Source: Hymenobacter caeli (GTDB lineage: Bacteria; Bacteroidota; Bacteroidia; Cytophagales; Hymenobacteraceae). Taken from it: a stretch of DNA of 64,000 nt. The stretch spans positions 62,001-126,000 of the forward strand of contig NZ_JABSNP010000012.1 of assembly GCF_013294115.1 (NCBI RefSeq), in the 5' to 3' direction. This document shows, one piece after another, positions 17,214-25,217 of this stretch. Below the pieces are notes generated by a model. It was not told the DNA's origin. It saw only the letters and a program-made list of their open reading frames with translations, and searched no databases. Position 1 is the stretch's first letter. Every line of letters begins with the position of its first letter. Made by a program: the position numbers and the translations under genes.

Positions 17214-17221
17214 CAAAGGTA
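17214..17221 (-). promoter_or_regulatory. Possible -7 box immediately before the M14 hydrolase gene
   Basis: TACCTTTG on the minus strand fits TAnnTTTG. It lies only 5 bp before the start codon at 17209, so a transcript from it would be leaderless or nearly so. It may also be chance. Confidence 0.35.
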
Positions 17222-17233
17222 GCCGCCGGGGCC

Positions 17234-18160
17234 CTAGGGGACGGGCGCGTCGGAGGCTTTTTTGGCCTTGCCCTTGCCCCGCTTCTTGCTCACGAGCGCG
17301 GCGGTGTAGTCGATGATGCGGCCGGCGATGTCGAGCTGGGTGGCTTTTTCGATGCCTTCCAGGCCGGGCGAGGAGTTCACTTCCAGCACCAGGGGGCCCC
17401 GCTTGCTTTGCAGCATGTCCACGCCCGCAATGCCCAGGCCCAGGGCCTTGGCGGCGAGCAGGGCGGCGGCTTTTTCGGCCCGGCTGAGCTTGACGAGGGT
17501 GCCCACGCCGCCGCGGTGCAGGTTCGAGCGGAACTCGCCCTCTTTGCCCTGGCGCTTCATGGCCCCCACCACCTGGCCGTCCACCACGAAGGCCCGCAAA
17601 TCGGCCCCTTTGCTTTCGGCGATGAACTCCTGCACGATGATGCGGGCCTTGAGGTTGTGGAAGGCCTCGATGACCGACTGCGCGGCCTTGGCGCTTTCGG
17701 CCAGCACCACGCCCAGGCCCTGGGTGCCTTCGAGCAGCTTGATGATGACGGGGGCCCCGCCCACTTGCTCAATCATGGCGGGCACGTCCTGCGAGAAGTT
17801 GGTGAAGGCCGTTTTGGGCATGCCCAGGCCGGCGCGGCTCAGGATTTGCATCGAGCGCAGCTTGTCGCGCGAGCGCACGATGGCTTGGCTGTCCACGGCG
17901 GTGCGCACCTTCATCATCTCGAACTGCCGCACCACGGCCGTGCCGTAAAACGTGACCGAGGCCCCGATGCGCGGCACAACGGCGTCGAAGTGCTCGAGCG
18001 GCTGGCCGTGGTAGAGGATGCTGGGCCGGCCCTTTTCCAGCACCAGGTTGCACTGCAAGTGGTCGACCACCACGGCCGCGTAGCCGCGGGCCACCGCCGC
18101 TTCGACCAGGCGCTGGGTAGAGTACGATTTGGGTTCCCGCGAGAGGATGGCCAGTTTCAT
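17234..18160 (-). CDS. rimK: RimK-family ATP-grasp alpha-L-glutamate ligase
   Basis: A 308-residue ATP-grasp enzyme. RimK adds glutamates to the C-terminus of ribosomal protein S6 in Escherichia coli. The protein matches along its whole length: [20 protein letters not shown], then [34 protein letters not shown] (nucleotide-binding loop), [19 protein letters not shown], and the metal-binding end [17 protein letters not shown] lysine-rich tail follows. It stands between the retropepsin-like gene and the M14 hydrolase on the same strand. The substrate could be S6 or another protein; S6 is the default by family. Confidence 0.92.
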   Translation of the reverse strand: MKLAILSREPKSYSTQRLVEAAVARGYAAVVVDHLQCNLVLEKGRPSILYHGQPLEHFDAVVPRIGASVTFYGTAVVRQFEMMKVRTAVDSQAIVRSRDKLRSMQILSRAGLGMPKTAFTNFSQDVPAMIEQVGGAPVIIKLLEGTQGLGVVLAESAKAAQSVIEAFHNLKARIIVQEFIAESKGADLRAFVVDGQVVGAMKRQGKEGEFRSNLHRGGVGTLVKLSRAEKAAALLAAKALGLGIAGVDMLQSKRGPLVLEVNSSPGLEGIEKATQLDIAGRIIDYTAALVSKKRGKGKAKKASDAPVP

Positions 18161-18254
18161 GAGCGGAGGGTTGGGCGGGGCAGCACAAACAGCGGGCGGC
18201 GGCTTTGGTTACCGCCCGGGCCGGCGCGGCCCCAAAGCGGGCGCAAAATACACC

Positions 18255-18743
18255 CTACCCGGCGGGGCGCGCGGCCCGGCGGGCGGCGGCCCGCGCTTCG
18301 GCCTTGTGCGAGAGGTTGCGCCGGGCCACGTCCACCACGAAGCGGCCCTGCCGCAGCAGGCTGCGGCCCAGCAGCACGGGGTACTTCATGTCGGAGCGGT
18401 CGGAGAGCGAAAATTCCACCAAAAATTCCTGGCCGTACAGCCGCACCGCCGCCCGAATGACGTAGCGCTCCTGCACCTCGCCGTTGGAGGAGCGGATGTC
18501 GCGCCGCCCAAACTCCGCGAAGAACAGGTCCTGGCCGTCGAAGCCGGGGTGGTCGGGGTCGAGCAGGCGGCCGTGCAGCCCGGGCTGGCCGCCCGGGCCG
18601 GGCCCCACCCGGATGTCGGTGCAGTGCAGGGCGCTGGTGTAGGCCCCGGTATCGACCTTGGCTTCGACGCCGCGCAGGGCAAAAGCCGGAAAATCAACCA
18701 GCTCGCGCCGGCCGAGCAAACGCTTGGGAGGGCGGGTTTTCAT
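18255..18743 (-). CDS. Retropepsin-like protease (ATP-dependent zinc protease family, RimB-like)
   Basis: A 162-residue protein of the family labelled ATP-dependent zinc protease, which has a retropepsin-like fold. The aspartic motif VDTGAYTSALHC is near residue 30, and YPVLLGRSLLRQGRFVVDV is the typical second motif. In other bacteria a gene of this family sits with rimK and acts on glutamylated targets. Here it is the first gene of the row, 94 bp upstream of rimK. The C-terminus is Ala/Arg-rich and probably disordered. Confidence 0.88.
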   Translation of the reverse strand: MKTRPPKRLLGRRELVDFPAFALRGVEAKVDTGAYTSALHCTDIRVGPGPGGQPGLHGRLLDPDHPGFDGQDLFFAEFGRRDIRSSNGEVQERYVIRAAVRLYGQEFLVEFSLSDRSDMKYPVLLGRSLLRQGRFVVDVARRNLSHKAEARAAARRAARPAG

Positions 18744-18821
18744 GGCGGCTAAGGTAGAACGAAATACGCCCTTCCCGGCAGGCGGGAAGGGCGTAGCACG
18801 GGCGGAGAAGGCACGGACGGG

Positions 18822-19106
18822 CTAATAGCGGCCGTCCTGCTGGCGCACCAGCCGCTCGTATTCGCGCTGGGTGCGCTCGGGCCGACCGTGGCCCGCGTAG
18901 GCGGCCAGGCCCTGCGTGAGCAGGCCGAAGCCCCAGAAGGCCGACGTCCAGAGGGGCCAGGGCAGCAGCTCGCGGCCGTGGGGCGTGAGGGCCCACAGCA
19001 GCCACAGGCCCCCGTTGACGAGGCCGTACACGAGCAGATGCGATTGAAACTTGGTGCGGGCCTTGGCTTTCTGCCAGAGGTAGGGGTCGCGGGGCTGGGT
19101 TTGCAT
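18822..19106 (-). CDS. 2TM-domain membrane protein
   Basis: A 94-residue inner-membrane protein. It begins with DPYLWQKAKARTKFQSHLLV, the signature of the 2TM domain, and has two hydrophobic segments (VYGLVNGGLWLLWAL and WTSAFWGFGLLTQGLAAYAG) followed by a charged tail. Function unknown. The frame is open further upstream, but the ATG at 19106 begins the conserved domain. Confidence 0.85.
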   Translation of the reverse strand: MQTQPRDPYLWQKAKARTKFQSHLLVYGLVNGGLWLLWALTPHGRELLPWPLWTSAFWGFGLLTQGLAAYAGHGRPERTQREYERLVRQQDGRY

Positions 19107-19283
19107 GGCGGGGCGAAGGTTAGGGGGAGGCGGTGGATGGATTTGATGCTCAAAACTATCCCGGGGCCCCGGGGCCCACAATTGCCCGTGGCCGAAGCGG
19201 CGGCTTCGGTGGACCAAGCGTCGGAAATGACTGCCGAAGCGTGGGGCCCGGCAGCTTTCTGGCCTACATTTCCGTTGGCTTCT

Positions 19284-19850
19284 ATGCCCTTCCGCCCCAT
19301 GCCCACTCCCCTCGCCGACCTCGCCGCCCGCATTCGCCTCGTGCAGGGCGACATCACCCGCCAGCCCGTGGCGGCCATCGTCAACGCCGCCAACTCCAGC
19401 CTGCTAGGCGGCGGCGGGGTCGACGGAGCCATTCACCGCGCCGGGGGCCCCCAGATTTTGGAAGAATGCCGGCATTTGCGCGAACGGCTTTACCCATCCG
19501 GCCTTCCGATGGGCCAAGCAGTGGCAACCACTGGAGGAAATTTGCCTGCGAAATACGTCATCCACACCGCGGGGCCAGTTTGGCACGGTGGAAAACAGCA
19601 CGAGGCAGAGCAATTAGCAGCTTGCTACCAAAGTTGCCTCAAGATTGCTTCCGCGCGGCAACTCGACAGCGTAGCCTTTCCCGGCATCAGCACGGGCATT
19701 TACGGCTACCCGAAGGCCGAGGCGGCGGCCGTAGCCGTGCGCGAAGTGCGGGCATTTCTGTCCCAACATCCGGTGCCGGCCACGGTCACGTTCGTGGTGT
19801 TTGACGACGAGAGCCGGCGGCTGTACGAGCAGGCGCTGGCCGGGGCGTAG
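19284..19850 (+). CDS. ymdB: Macrodomain O-acetyl-ADP-ribose deacetylase
   Basis: A 188-residue (183 from the second ATG at 19299) macrodomain hydrolase acting on ADP-ribose derivatives. It follows E. coli YmdB closely: IRLVQGDITRQPVAAIVNAA, the catalytic NSSLLGGGGVDGAIHRAGGP, YVIHTAGPVWHGG and SVAFPGISTGIYGYP. The two candidate ATGs are five codons apart; neither adds conserved sequence. It is divergent from the 2TM gene and convergent with ispH. Confidence 0.93.
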   Translation: MPFRPMPTPLADLAARIRLVQGDITRQPVAAIVNAANSSLLGGGGVDGAIHRAGGPQILEECRHLRERLYPSGLPMGQAVATTGGNLPAKYVIHTAGPVWHGGKQHEAEQLAACYQSCLKIASARQLDSVAFPGISTGIYGYPKAEAAAVAVREVRAFLSQHPVPATVTFVVFDDESRRLYEQALAGA

Positions 19851-19862
19851 GGCCCCGGGGCC

Positions 19863-20744
19863 CTACACTAGTTCCCCCATCGACTCCACGCCTTCCGCCA
19901 CCTGGCGCATCAGCCACAGCGGGGTGCTGGTGGCCCCGCAGATGCCCACGGTAGCGGCCCCCGCAAACCATTCGTCTTGCAGCTCGCCTTCGTTTTCGAT
20001 GAAGTAGCTGCGCGGATTCACGGCGTTCACCACCGAAAACAGGGCCTTGCCGTTGGAGCTTTTGCGGCCGCTCACGAACAGCACCACGTCGTGCTGGGCA
20101 GCGAAAATGGCCAGTTGCGGCTCGCGGTTGCTCACCTGCCGGCAGATGCTGTCGTTGGCATCGAAGCTATCCAGCGTGCCGCCGGCGGCCGCGATGCGGG
20201 CCTCCATCAGGGCCTTCATCTTGTAAAAGCCGGCCGTGCTCTTGGTGGTTTGGCTGAAGAGCGTGACGGGCCGCGCGAAGTCAACCTGGTCGAGGTCGGC
20301 TTCCGTCATCACGATGAGGGCGCGGTTGCCCGTCTGGCCCGCGAGGCCGGCTACTTCGGCGTGGCCGGGCTGGCCGTATATCACAATCTGGCCGTCCTGG
20401 CGCTGGCTCAGGTCGAAGGCGTGCTTCACGCGGTTTTGCAGCTTCAGCACCACCGGGCACGAAGCGTCAATCAGCTCCAAGTTGTTGCGCAGGGCCAGGG
20501 CGTAGGTTTCGGGCGGCTCGCCGTGGGCTCGGATGAGCACCTTGCAGTCGTGCAGCAGCTCCAGCTGCTCGCGGTCGATGACGCGCAAGCCCTTCTGGTT
20601 CAGACGCTCCACTTCCATGCGGTTGTGCACAATGTCGCCCAGGCAATAGAGCATACCGCCGTGCGCTAATTCGTCCTCGGCCATCTGAATGGCAAACTCG
20701 ACGCCGAAGCAGTAACCAGAGTTCTTATCGATCGTGACTTGCAT
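19863..20744 (-). CDS. ispH: 4-hydroxy-3-methylbut-2-enyl diphosphate reductase
   Basis: The last enzyme of the MEP isoprenoid pathway, an iron-sulfur reductase making IPP and DMAPP. The 293-residue protein has the cluster cysteines in NSGYCFGVEFAI (C12), LIDASCPVVLKLQ and NDSICRQVSNREPQL. GDIVHNRMEVERL and RAHGEPPETY carry the conserved His positions. A TACCTTTG box on the minus strand at 20792-20799 is its likely promoter. Its stop is 12 bp from the macrodomain gene stop. Confidence 0.96.
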   Translation of the reverse strand: MQVTIDKNSGYCFGVEFAIQMAEDELAHGGMLYCLGDIVHNRMEVERLNQKGLRVIDREQLELLHDCKVLIRAHGEPPETYALALRNNLELIDASCPVVLKLQNRVKHAFDLSQRQDGQIVIYGQPGHAEVAGLAGQTGNRALIVMTEADLDQVDFARPVTLFSQTTKSTAGFYKMKALMEARIAAAGGTLDSFDANDSICRQVSNREPQLAIFAAQHDVVLFVSGRKSSNGKALFSVVNAVNPRSYFIENEGELQDEWFAGAATVGICGATSTPLWLMRQVAEGVESMGELV

Positions 20745-20791
20745 ATGCTACAATAAAACACCGCGGATAGACCGGAGGTTCGCCGGCCCGG

Positions 20792-20799
20792 CAAAGGTA
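20792..20799 (-). promoter_or_regulatory. -7 promoter box of ispH
   Basis: TACCTTTG on the minus strand fits the Bacteroidota consensus TAnnTTTG, 48 bp before the start codon. Confidence 0.6.
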
Positions 20800-20870
20800 C
20801 GGTGGGCCGGAACGCAGATGCACCGGGCTTGCTCCCACAAGCCGGAACCGTGCCAAACGTGTGCGTTGGA

Positions 20871-21563
20871 TTAAGTTCGGCCCGCCGCGAACAGCGCCGC
20901 CGACACTTGGTCGAGCACGAAGTCGACCTGCTCACTGATGGTGATGTGAGTGGTGTCGAGCAGCACGGCGTCGGCGGCGCGGCGCAGGGGGCTTTCGGCA
21001 CGGGTCGAGTCGATGTGGTCGCGCTTGCGCAGGTTTTCGATAATGTCGGCCAGAGCCACGTGCTCGCCTTTAGCGGCCAGCTCGGCCTGTCGGCGCAGGG
21101 CCCGCAGCTCCATGTCGGCGGTCATGAAAATTTTCACCTCCGCGTCGGGAAACACGGTGGTGCCGATGTCGCGGCCGTCCATCACCACGCCGCGCCGGTG
21201 GCCCATGCGCTGCTGCTGGGCCACCATGGCGTGGCGCACCTGCGGGATGACCGACACCTCGCTCACGGAGTTGGAAATCCGCATCTGGCGGATGTCGTCC
21301 TCGCGGTTCGCGCCGTCGAGAAACAGTTCGTTGCGGCCGGTGGTGGGGTGCCGGCGGAAGCTGACGGTGAGGGCCTTGAGGGCCCGCTCCACGGCGGGCA
21401 GGTCGTCGAACGCAATGCCGTGCTCCAGTAGGTAGAGCGTCACGCCCCGGTACATGGCCCCGGTATCGACGTAGGCGTAGTGCAGCAGGTGGGCCACGGC
21501 CTTAGCGGTGGTGCTTTTGCCGCACGAGGAGTAACCATCAATGGCGATGACGAGCTGTTTCAT
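20871..21563 (-). CDS. cmk: (d)CMP kinase
   Basis: Phosphorylates CMP and dCMP with ATP. The 230-residue protein starts with the P-loop AIDGYSSCGKSTTAKAVA, then AYVDTGAMYRGVTLYLLE (nucleotide-binding), and contains VVMDGRDIGTTVFPDAEVKI and RDHIDSTRAESPLR, all diagnostic of Cmk. A longer in-frame opening exists upstream but the ATG at 21563 places the P-loop at the normal distance from the N-terminus. Confidence 0.96.
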   Translation of the reverse strand: MKQLVIAIDGYSSCGKSTTAKAVAHLLHYAYVDTGAMYRGVTLYLLEHGIAFDDLPAVERALKALTVSFRRHPTTGRNELFLDGANREDDIRQMRISNSVSEVSVIPQVRHAMVAQQQRMGHRRGVVMDGRDIGTTVFPDAEVKIFMTADMELRALRRQAELAAKGEHVALADIIENLRKRDHIDSTRAESPLRRAADAVLLDTTHITISEQVDFVLDQVSAALFAAGRT

Positions 21564-21594
21564 AACAAAGCGGGCGGCCATTGGCCCCGCAAGA

Positions 21595-22002
21595 TTACGA
21601 AATCCAGCGCTTACGCTCGGGCGGCGGGGCCGCCAGCCGGCCCGGCACCGACGCAAAGAACGCCGCCACCGACGCCGCGTCGCCCCTATCCAACTGCTGG
21701 CTAACCAAATAAAACGGGTTGAAAAAAAGCCGCTCCGCCAGCCCCACGCCGGTGCTGCCGTCGGGCCCGGTGGCCCACTCGCCGCCGTAGGTGCGCACCA
21801 GGCATTGGCCCAGGTAGCACCCAAACGCCTGCACCACGCCCTGGCGCTGGCTGGCCCCCACCTGCCCCCGCTGGGCGGTGAGAAAATGGTCGAGCCCGGC
21901 CACGCCCGCGGCGTCGAAGGCCGCCAGGCCCAGCTGCCGGCGCACGGCTTCGGCGGCGGCTTCGAGGGCGGGCACGGGGTTGGGGGCGGGTTGGTCGGGC
22001 AT
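21595..22002 (-). CDS. Hypothetical protein
   Basis: A 135-residue soluble protein upstream of cmk on the same strand, 31 bp away. Segments such as GVVQAFGCYLGQCLVRTYGG and GVGLAERLFFNPFYLVSQQL suggest an all-alpha or alpha/beta domain like those of small DUF families in Bacteroidota, but I recognise none with confidence. The start at 22002 is chosen because the upstream extension reads into the intergenic region before the next gene. Confidence 0.65.
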   Translation of the reverse strand: MPDQPAPNPVPALEAAAEAVRRQLGLAAFDAAGVAGLDHFLTAQRGQVGASQRQGVVQAFGCYLGQCLVRTYGGEWATGPDGSTGVGLAERLFFNPFYLVSQQLDRGDAASVAAFFASVPGRLAAPPPERKRWIS

Positions 22003-22066
22003 CCTGGGGGTCGAAAAAAGAATGCCGCGCCTGCGCAGCATCGTTCCTAGTTTATTGGCTGATAAG

Positions 22067-22711
22067 CTAGAAGGCGGCCTTGCCACGCCGGCGGCAATCG
22101 GCGTATTCTTGAACAATCTGTACTACCTCTTCGCGACGCAGCGACCCGTCCGTTATCTGCTCGGTCAGGGCTGGGCAATCCTTTACCACCTCCAGCATCG
22201 CGGCTTTGAAGCGGGCCTTGCCGGTGGGCAGCAATAACGGCGCGGCATCGGGGCGGCTCAAGATGTAGGTCGCTTTGCTGTTGCGCGGGTATTGGGCCAA
22301 CAAGCGCACCCCCCGCAGGTTGACGCACGACTGGTAAAAGGCGGGGCCCTCGGCCAGCGACTGGCCCGGCAGCCCCGCCATTACAATGAACGTATCGGCT
22401 TTTACTTCCAGCTGGCGAATGGCGTTTGCATCGAAACGCAGCTTGCCAGCCGCGCCGTCTTTAATCACCAGTTTGCTGCCGTCAAACACCATCTTTTCGG
22501 ACCGCTGCCAACTGCCGTCGGCAAGCTGGTAGCTTCCGGCTCCTTCCCGGTGGGCCAGGTTTTCTCCGTTGCCGAAAGGCCCGTATGGCAGGGGCATGTT
22601 GGGCATTGCGGGCGGTGGACTGTAGTGGTAGCTGGGCATTCCTTGCCCGTAACCAGCTGGGCTTAGGCATACCAATCCCAGAGCACTCAACAACAGTAAA
22701 TAATTGCGCAT
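22067..22711 (-). CDS. Exported hypothetical protein
   Basis: A 214-residue protein with a signal peptide (MRNYLLLLSALGLVCLSPAG). A proline-rich section with PSYHYSPPPAMPNMPLPYGP follows, then a beta-rich region (KMVFDGSKLVIKDGAAGKLR) and a C-terminal alpha region with three cysteines in total. The mature family is not recognised. It is preceded by the 49-residue lipoprotein gene on the same strand, 35 bp away. Confidence 0.7.
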   Translation of the reverse strand: MRNYLLLLSALGLVCLSPAGYGQGMPSYHYSPPPAMPNMPLPYGPFGNGENLAHREGAGSYQLADGSWQRSEKMVFDGSKLVIKDGAAGKLRFDANAIRQLEVKADTFIVMAGLPGQSLAEGPAFYQSCVNLRGVRLLAQYPRNSKATYILSRPDAAPLLLPTGKARFKAAMLEVVKDCPALTEQITDGSLRREEVVQIVQEYADCRRRGKAAF

Positions 22712-22746
22712 AAAAGCAGTTATAGTGGGTATAGATACTTGATAAC

Positions 22747-22896
22747 CTAGTGGCCCTCGCAGGGGCAGGGCACGTGCTTGCCGCCGCTGTGGTGCTTGTA
22801 CCAGCTGGTTTTCTTCTGCATGGCGCTGCGCTGAGCGCAGCCGCCGCTGGCCAGCAGCAGCGGGGCCAGCAGGAGGATAGTGATAATTTTTTTCAC
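22747..22896 (-). CDS. Very small lipoprotein, GTG start
   Basis: A 49-residue protein that starts at GTG (cac on the plus strand, 22894-22896); no in-frame ATG is available before the signal peptide. The N-terminus KKIITILLLAPLLLASGGC is a good lipoprotein signal with the acylated cysteine at residue 20. The short mature part ends in a His/Cys-rich tail, WYKHHSGGKHVPCPCEGH, which could bind a metal ion (inference). A TATATTTG box lies 20 bp upstream. It is too short for routine gene calling and easily missed. Confidence 0.68.
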   Translation of the reverse strand: MKKIITILLLAPLLLASGGCAQRSAMQKKTSWYKHHSGGKHVPCPCEGH

Positions 22897-22915
22897 GGTA
22901 TAAGGGCTTGTTTGC

Positions 22916-22923
22916 CAAATATA
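22916..22923 (-). promoter_or_regulatory. -7 promoter box of the small lipoprotein gene
   Basis: TATATTTG on the minus strand matches TAnnTTTG exactly, 20 bp before the GTG start at 22896. It supports the small gene as transcribed. Confidence 0.6.
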
Positions 22924-22973
22924 AGGTTCTTTGCCGGCCTAAACCCAATTTCCCGGCTCGTCCGTTCCCGCCC

Positions 22974-24629
22974 ATGCCCCCCGATTTTTCCCTGCTCGCC
23001 AACGTCGTCGATGTCTTTGCCCGCACCGTGCGCCCCGCCACCCTCCGGGTGGCCGGCGGGCGCGTGGCGGCCATCGAGCCCACGGGGGCCCCGGGCCCCG
23101 ACGCGGCCCTGCCCTACGCCCTGCCGGGCTTCGTGGACGCGCACGTGCACGTGGAAAGCTCGCTGCTGGTGCCCACCGAGTTTGCCCGGCTGGCGGTGGC
23201 CCACGGCACGGTGGCCACCGTGTCGGACCCCCACGAAATCGGCAACGTGCTGGGCGTGGCCGGCGTGCAGTACATGCTGGACAACGCCGCCGCCTCGCCG
23301 TTCAAGTTTTGCTTCGGGGCCCCCAGCTGCGTGCCGGCCACGCCCTTCGAGACGGCCGGGGCCGAAATCACGGCCGCCGACATCGCGCAGCTGTTCCAAA
23401 ACCCCAAAATCGGCTACCTGGCCGAGATGATGAACTGGCCCGGCGTGCTGGGCCGGGACGCCGGCGTGATGGAGAAAATTGCTTTGGCCCAGACAGCCGG
23501 CCGGCCCGTGGATGGCCACGCGCCCGGCCTGCGGGGCCCCGACGCGGCCCGCTACGCCAGCGCCGGCATCGCCACCGACCACGAGTGCTTCACCGCCGAC
23601 GAGGCCCGCGACAAGCTGGCCGCGGGCATGAAAATCCTGATTCGCGAGGGCTCCGCGGCCCGCAACTTCGACGCCCTCATCGAGCTGCTGCCGGCGCACC
23701 ACGCCAACCTGATGTTCTGCTCCGACGACAAGCACCCCGACACGCTCGTGCTCGGCCACATCGACCAGCTGGTGCGCCGGGCCCTGGCCCTGGGCCACGA
23801 CGTGTTCGACGTGCTGCAAGTGGCTTGCGTGAACCCCGTGCAGCACTACCGCCTGCCGGTGGGCCTGCTGCGCGTGGGCGACCCGGCCGACTTCATCGTG
23901 GTGGACAACCTCACCGATTGCCGGGTGCGGCAAACCTACCTCGACGGCCAGCTGGTGGCCGAAAACGGCCGTTCCCTGTTGCCCGCCGCGCCCATCGCCG
24001 CCGCCAACAACTTCCACGCCCAGCCCGTGCAGGCCGCCGATTTCCGGGTGGCCGCGCCCACCGGCCCCCCCACCCTGCGCGTCATCGAGTGCTTCGACGG
24101 CCAGCTCATCACCGCCCGCCGCGACCTGCCGGCGCGGGTGGAAAACGGCGAAATCGTGGCCGACCCGGCCCGCGACGTGCTCAAGCTGGCCGTGGTGAAC
24201 CGCTACCGGGCCCACGTGCCGCCGGCCGTGGCCTTCATCCAGGGCTTCGGGCTGAGGGGCGGGGCCCTGGCCAGCAGCGTGGGCCACGACTCGCACAACA
24301 TCACCGCCGTGGGCGGCGACGACGCCAGCCTGGCGCGGGCCGTCAACCTGGTCGTCGGGGCCCGGGGCGGCTTAGCGGCCGTGGGCCCCGGCGGCGAAGA
24401 GCTGCTGCTGCCGCTGCCCGTGGCCGGCCTCATGTCGGACCAGCCGGGCGCGGACGTGGCGGCGGCCTACGCCGCCCTCGATGCCTTCGCCAAGCGCCTG
24501 GGCTCGCCGCTGGGGGCCCCGTTCATGACGCTCTCCTTCATGGCTTTGCTGGTCATTCCCAGCCTCAAGCTCAGCGACAAAGGACTGTTCGACGGCGAGG
24601 CCTTCCGGTTTGTAGAGGCGGTGGGGTGA
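22974..24629 (+). CDS. ade: Adenine deaminase
   Basis: Converts adenine to hypoxanthine for purine salvage. The 551-residue amidohydrolase has PGFVDAHVHVESSLLVPTEF (metal-binding HxH), TVSDPHEIGNVLGVAG, DGHAPGLRGPDAARYASAGI, ATDHECFTADEA and FCSDDKHPDTL. The C-terminal Ade domain has VGHDSHNITAVGGDDAS. All are diagnostic of bacterial Ade. The ATG at 22974 is chosen; the open frame upstream runs into the promoter of the divergent small lipoprotein. Confidence 0.96.
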   Translation: MPPDFSLLANVVDVFARTVRPATLRVAGGRVAAIEPTGAPGPDAALPYALPGFVDAHVHVESSLLVPTEFARLAVAHGTVATVSDPHEIGNVLGVAGVQYMLDNAAASPFKFCFGAPSCVPATPFETAGAEITAADIAQLFQNPKIGYLAEMMNWPGVLGRDAGVMEKIALAQTAGRPVDGHAPGLRGPDAARYASAGIATDHECFTADEARDKLAAGMKILIREGSAARNFDALIELLPAHHANLMFCSDDKHPDTLVLGHIDQLVRRALALGHDVFDVLQVACVNPVQHYRLPVGLLRVGDPADFIVVDNLTDCRVRQTYLDGQLVAENGRSLLPAAPIAAANNFHAQPVQAADFRVAAPTGPPTLRVIECFDGQLITARRDLPARVENGEIVADPARDVLKLAVVNRYRAHVPPAVAFIQGFGLRGGALASSVGHDSHNITAVGGDDASLARAVNLVVGARGGLAAVGPGGEELLLPLPVAGLMSDQPGADVAAAYAALDAFAKRLGSPLGAPFMTLSFMALLVIPSLKLSDKGLFDGEAFRFVEAVG

Positions 24630-24659
24630 GCGGAAGTTTACGAAACCAGTTATTCTTAA

Positions 24660-24696
24660 AAACGGTCATGCTTCACTTCGTTCAGCATGACCGTTT
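24660..24696. terminator. Bidirectional terminator between ade and the receiver-domain gene
   Basis: A 13-bp perfect stem, AAACGGTCATGCT with AGCATGACCGTTT, across an 11-base loop. It lies between two convergent genes and is flanked by A and T runs. Confidence 0.88.
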
Positions 24697-24719
24697 CTCT
24701 AATGAGGCTTCAAACCGCT

Positions 24720-25112
24720 CTAAAAGCGCTTTTCCAGCAGCTTTTGCATCTTTTCTTCGGTCAGGGGCTTGGTGAGGTATTCCACGTTGGGATACTCGGC
24801 CACGCGGGCGGTGTCGGCTTGGTGCATGGAGGTGGTGAGCACGGCCAGCACCGTTTTGTCCTGCACGAGCTGGGGCAGCTTGCTGTACATTTTCAGGAAT
24901 TCGAACCCCGACACGCCGGGCATCTTCAGGTCCACGAACACCAGGTCGGGGGCCTCGGCCCCGTCGGCCCACAGCTGCGCAAAGGCTTCGTCGGCGCGGG
25001 TGTAGGTGGTCACCTGCCCGGCCAGCGCCAACCGCCCCAGCAGGCGGTTGTTGAGGAAGCTGGTAGTTTCGTTATCGTCTACTAGCACGATGTGATTGAG
25101 GGAGGCAGGCAT
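24720..25112 (-). CDS. Single-domain response regulator (CheY-like)
   Basis: A 130-residue receiver-domain protein with no output domain. The acidic pair is at D12/D13 (VLVDDNETTSF), the phospho-acceptor is D61 (VFVDLKMPGVSGFEF), and the conserved lysine is in YLTKPLTEEKM. It must signal by protein contact. No histidine kinase is adjacent. The frame is open 21 codons upstream, but the ATG at 25112 directly precedes the first beta strand. Confidence 0.9.
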   Translation of the reverse strand: MPASLNHIVLVDDNETTSFLNNRLLGRLALAGQVTTYTRADEAFAQLWADGAEAPDLVFVDLKMPGVSGFEFLKMYSKLPQLVQDKTVLAVLTTSMHQADTARVAEYPNVEYLTKPLTEEKMQKLLEKRF

Positions 25113-25217
25113 GTGATAAGCGGTGTGCGTAAGCGTTATTTCCACGAAACTACAGCCCTGGGCCCCACGGCACAACCTCGACGGTGGGGCCCGGGGCGGG
25201 CCAGTTGCGACCCCCGG

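Noticed and set aside
16205-18460. 751-codon plus-strand open frame over the RimK row
   Set aside because: Antisense shadow running over three real genes and intergenic DNA.
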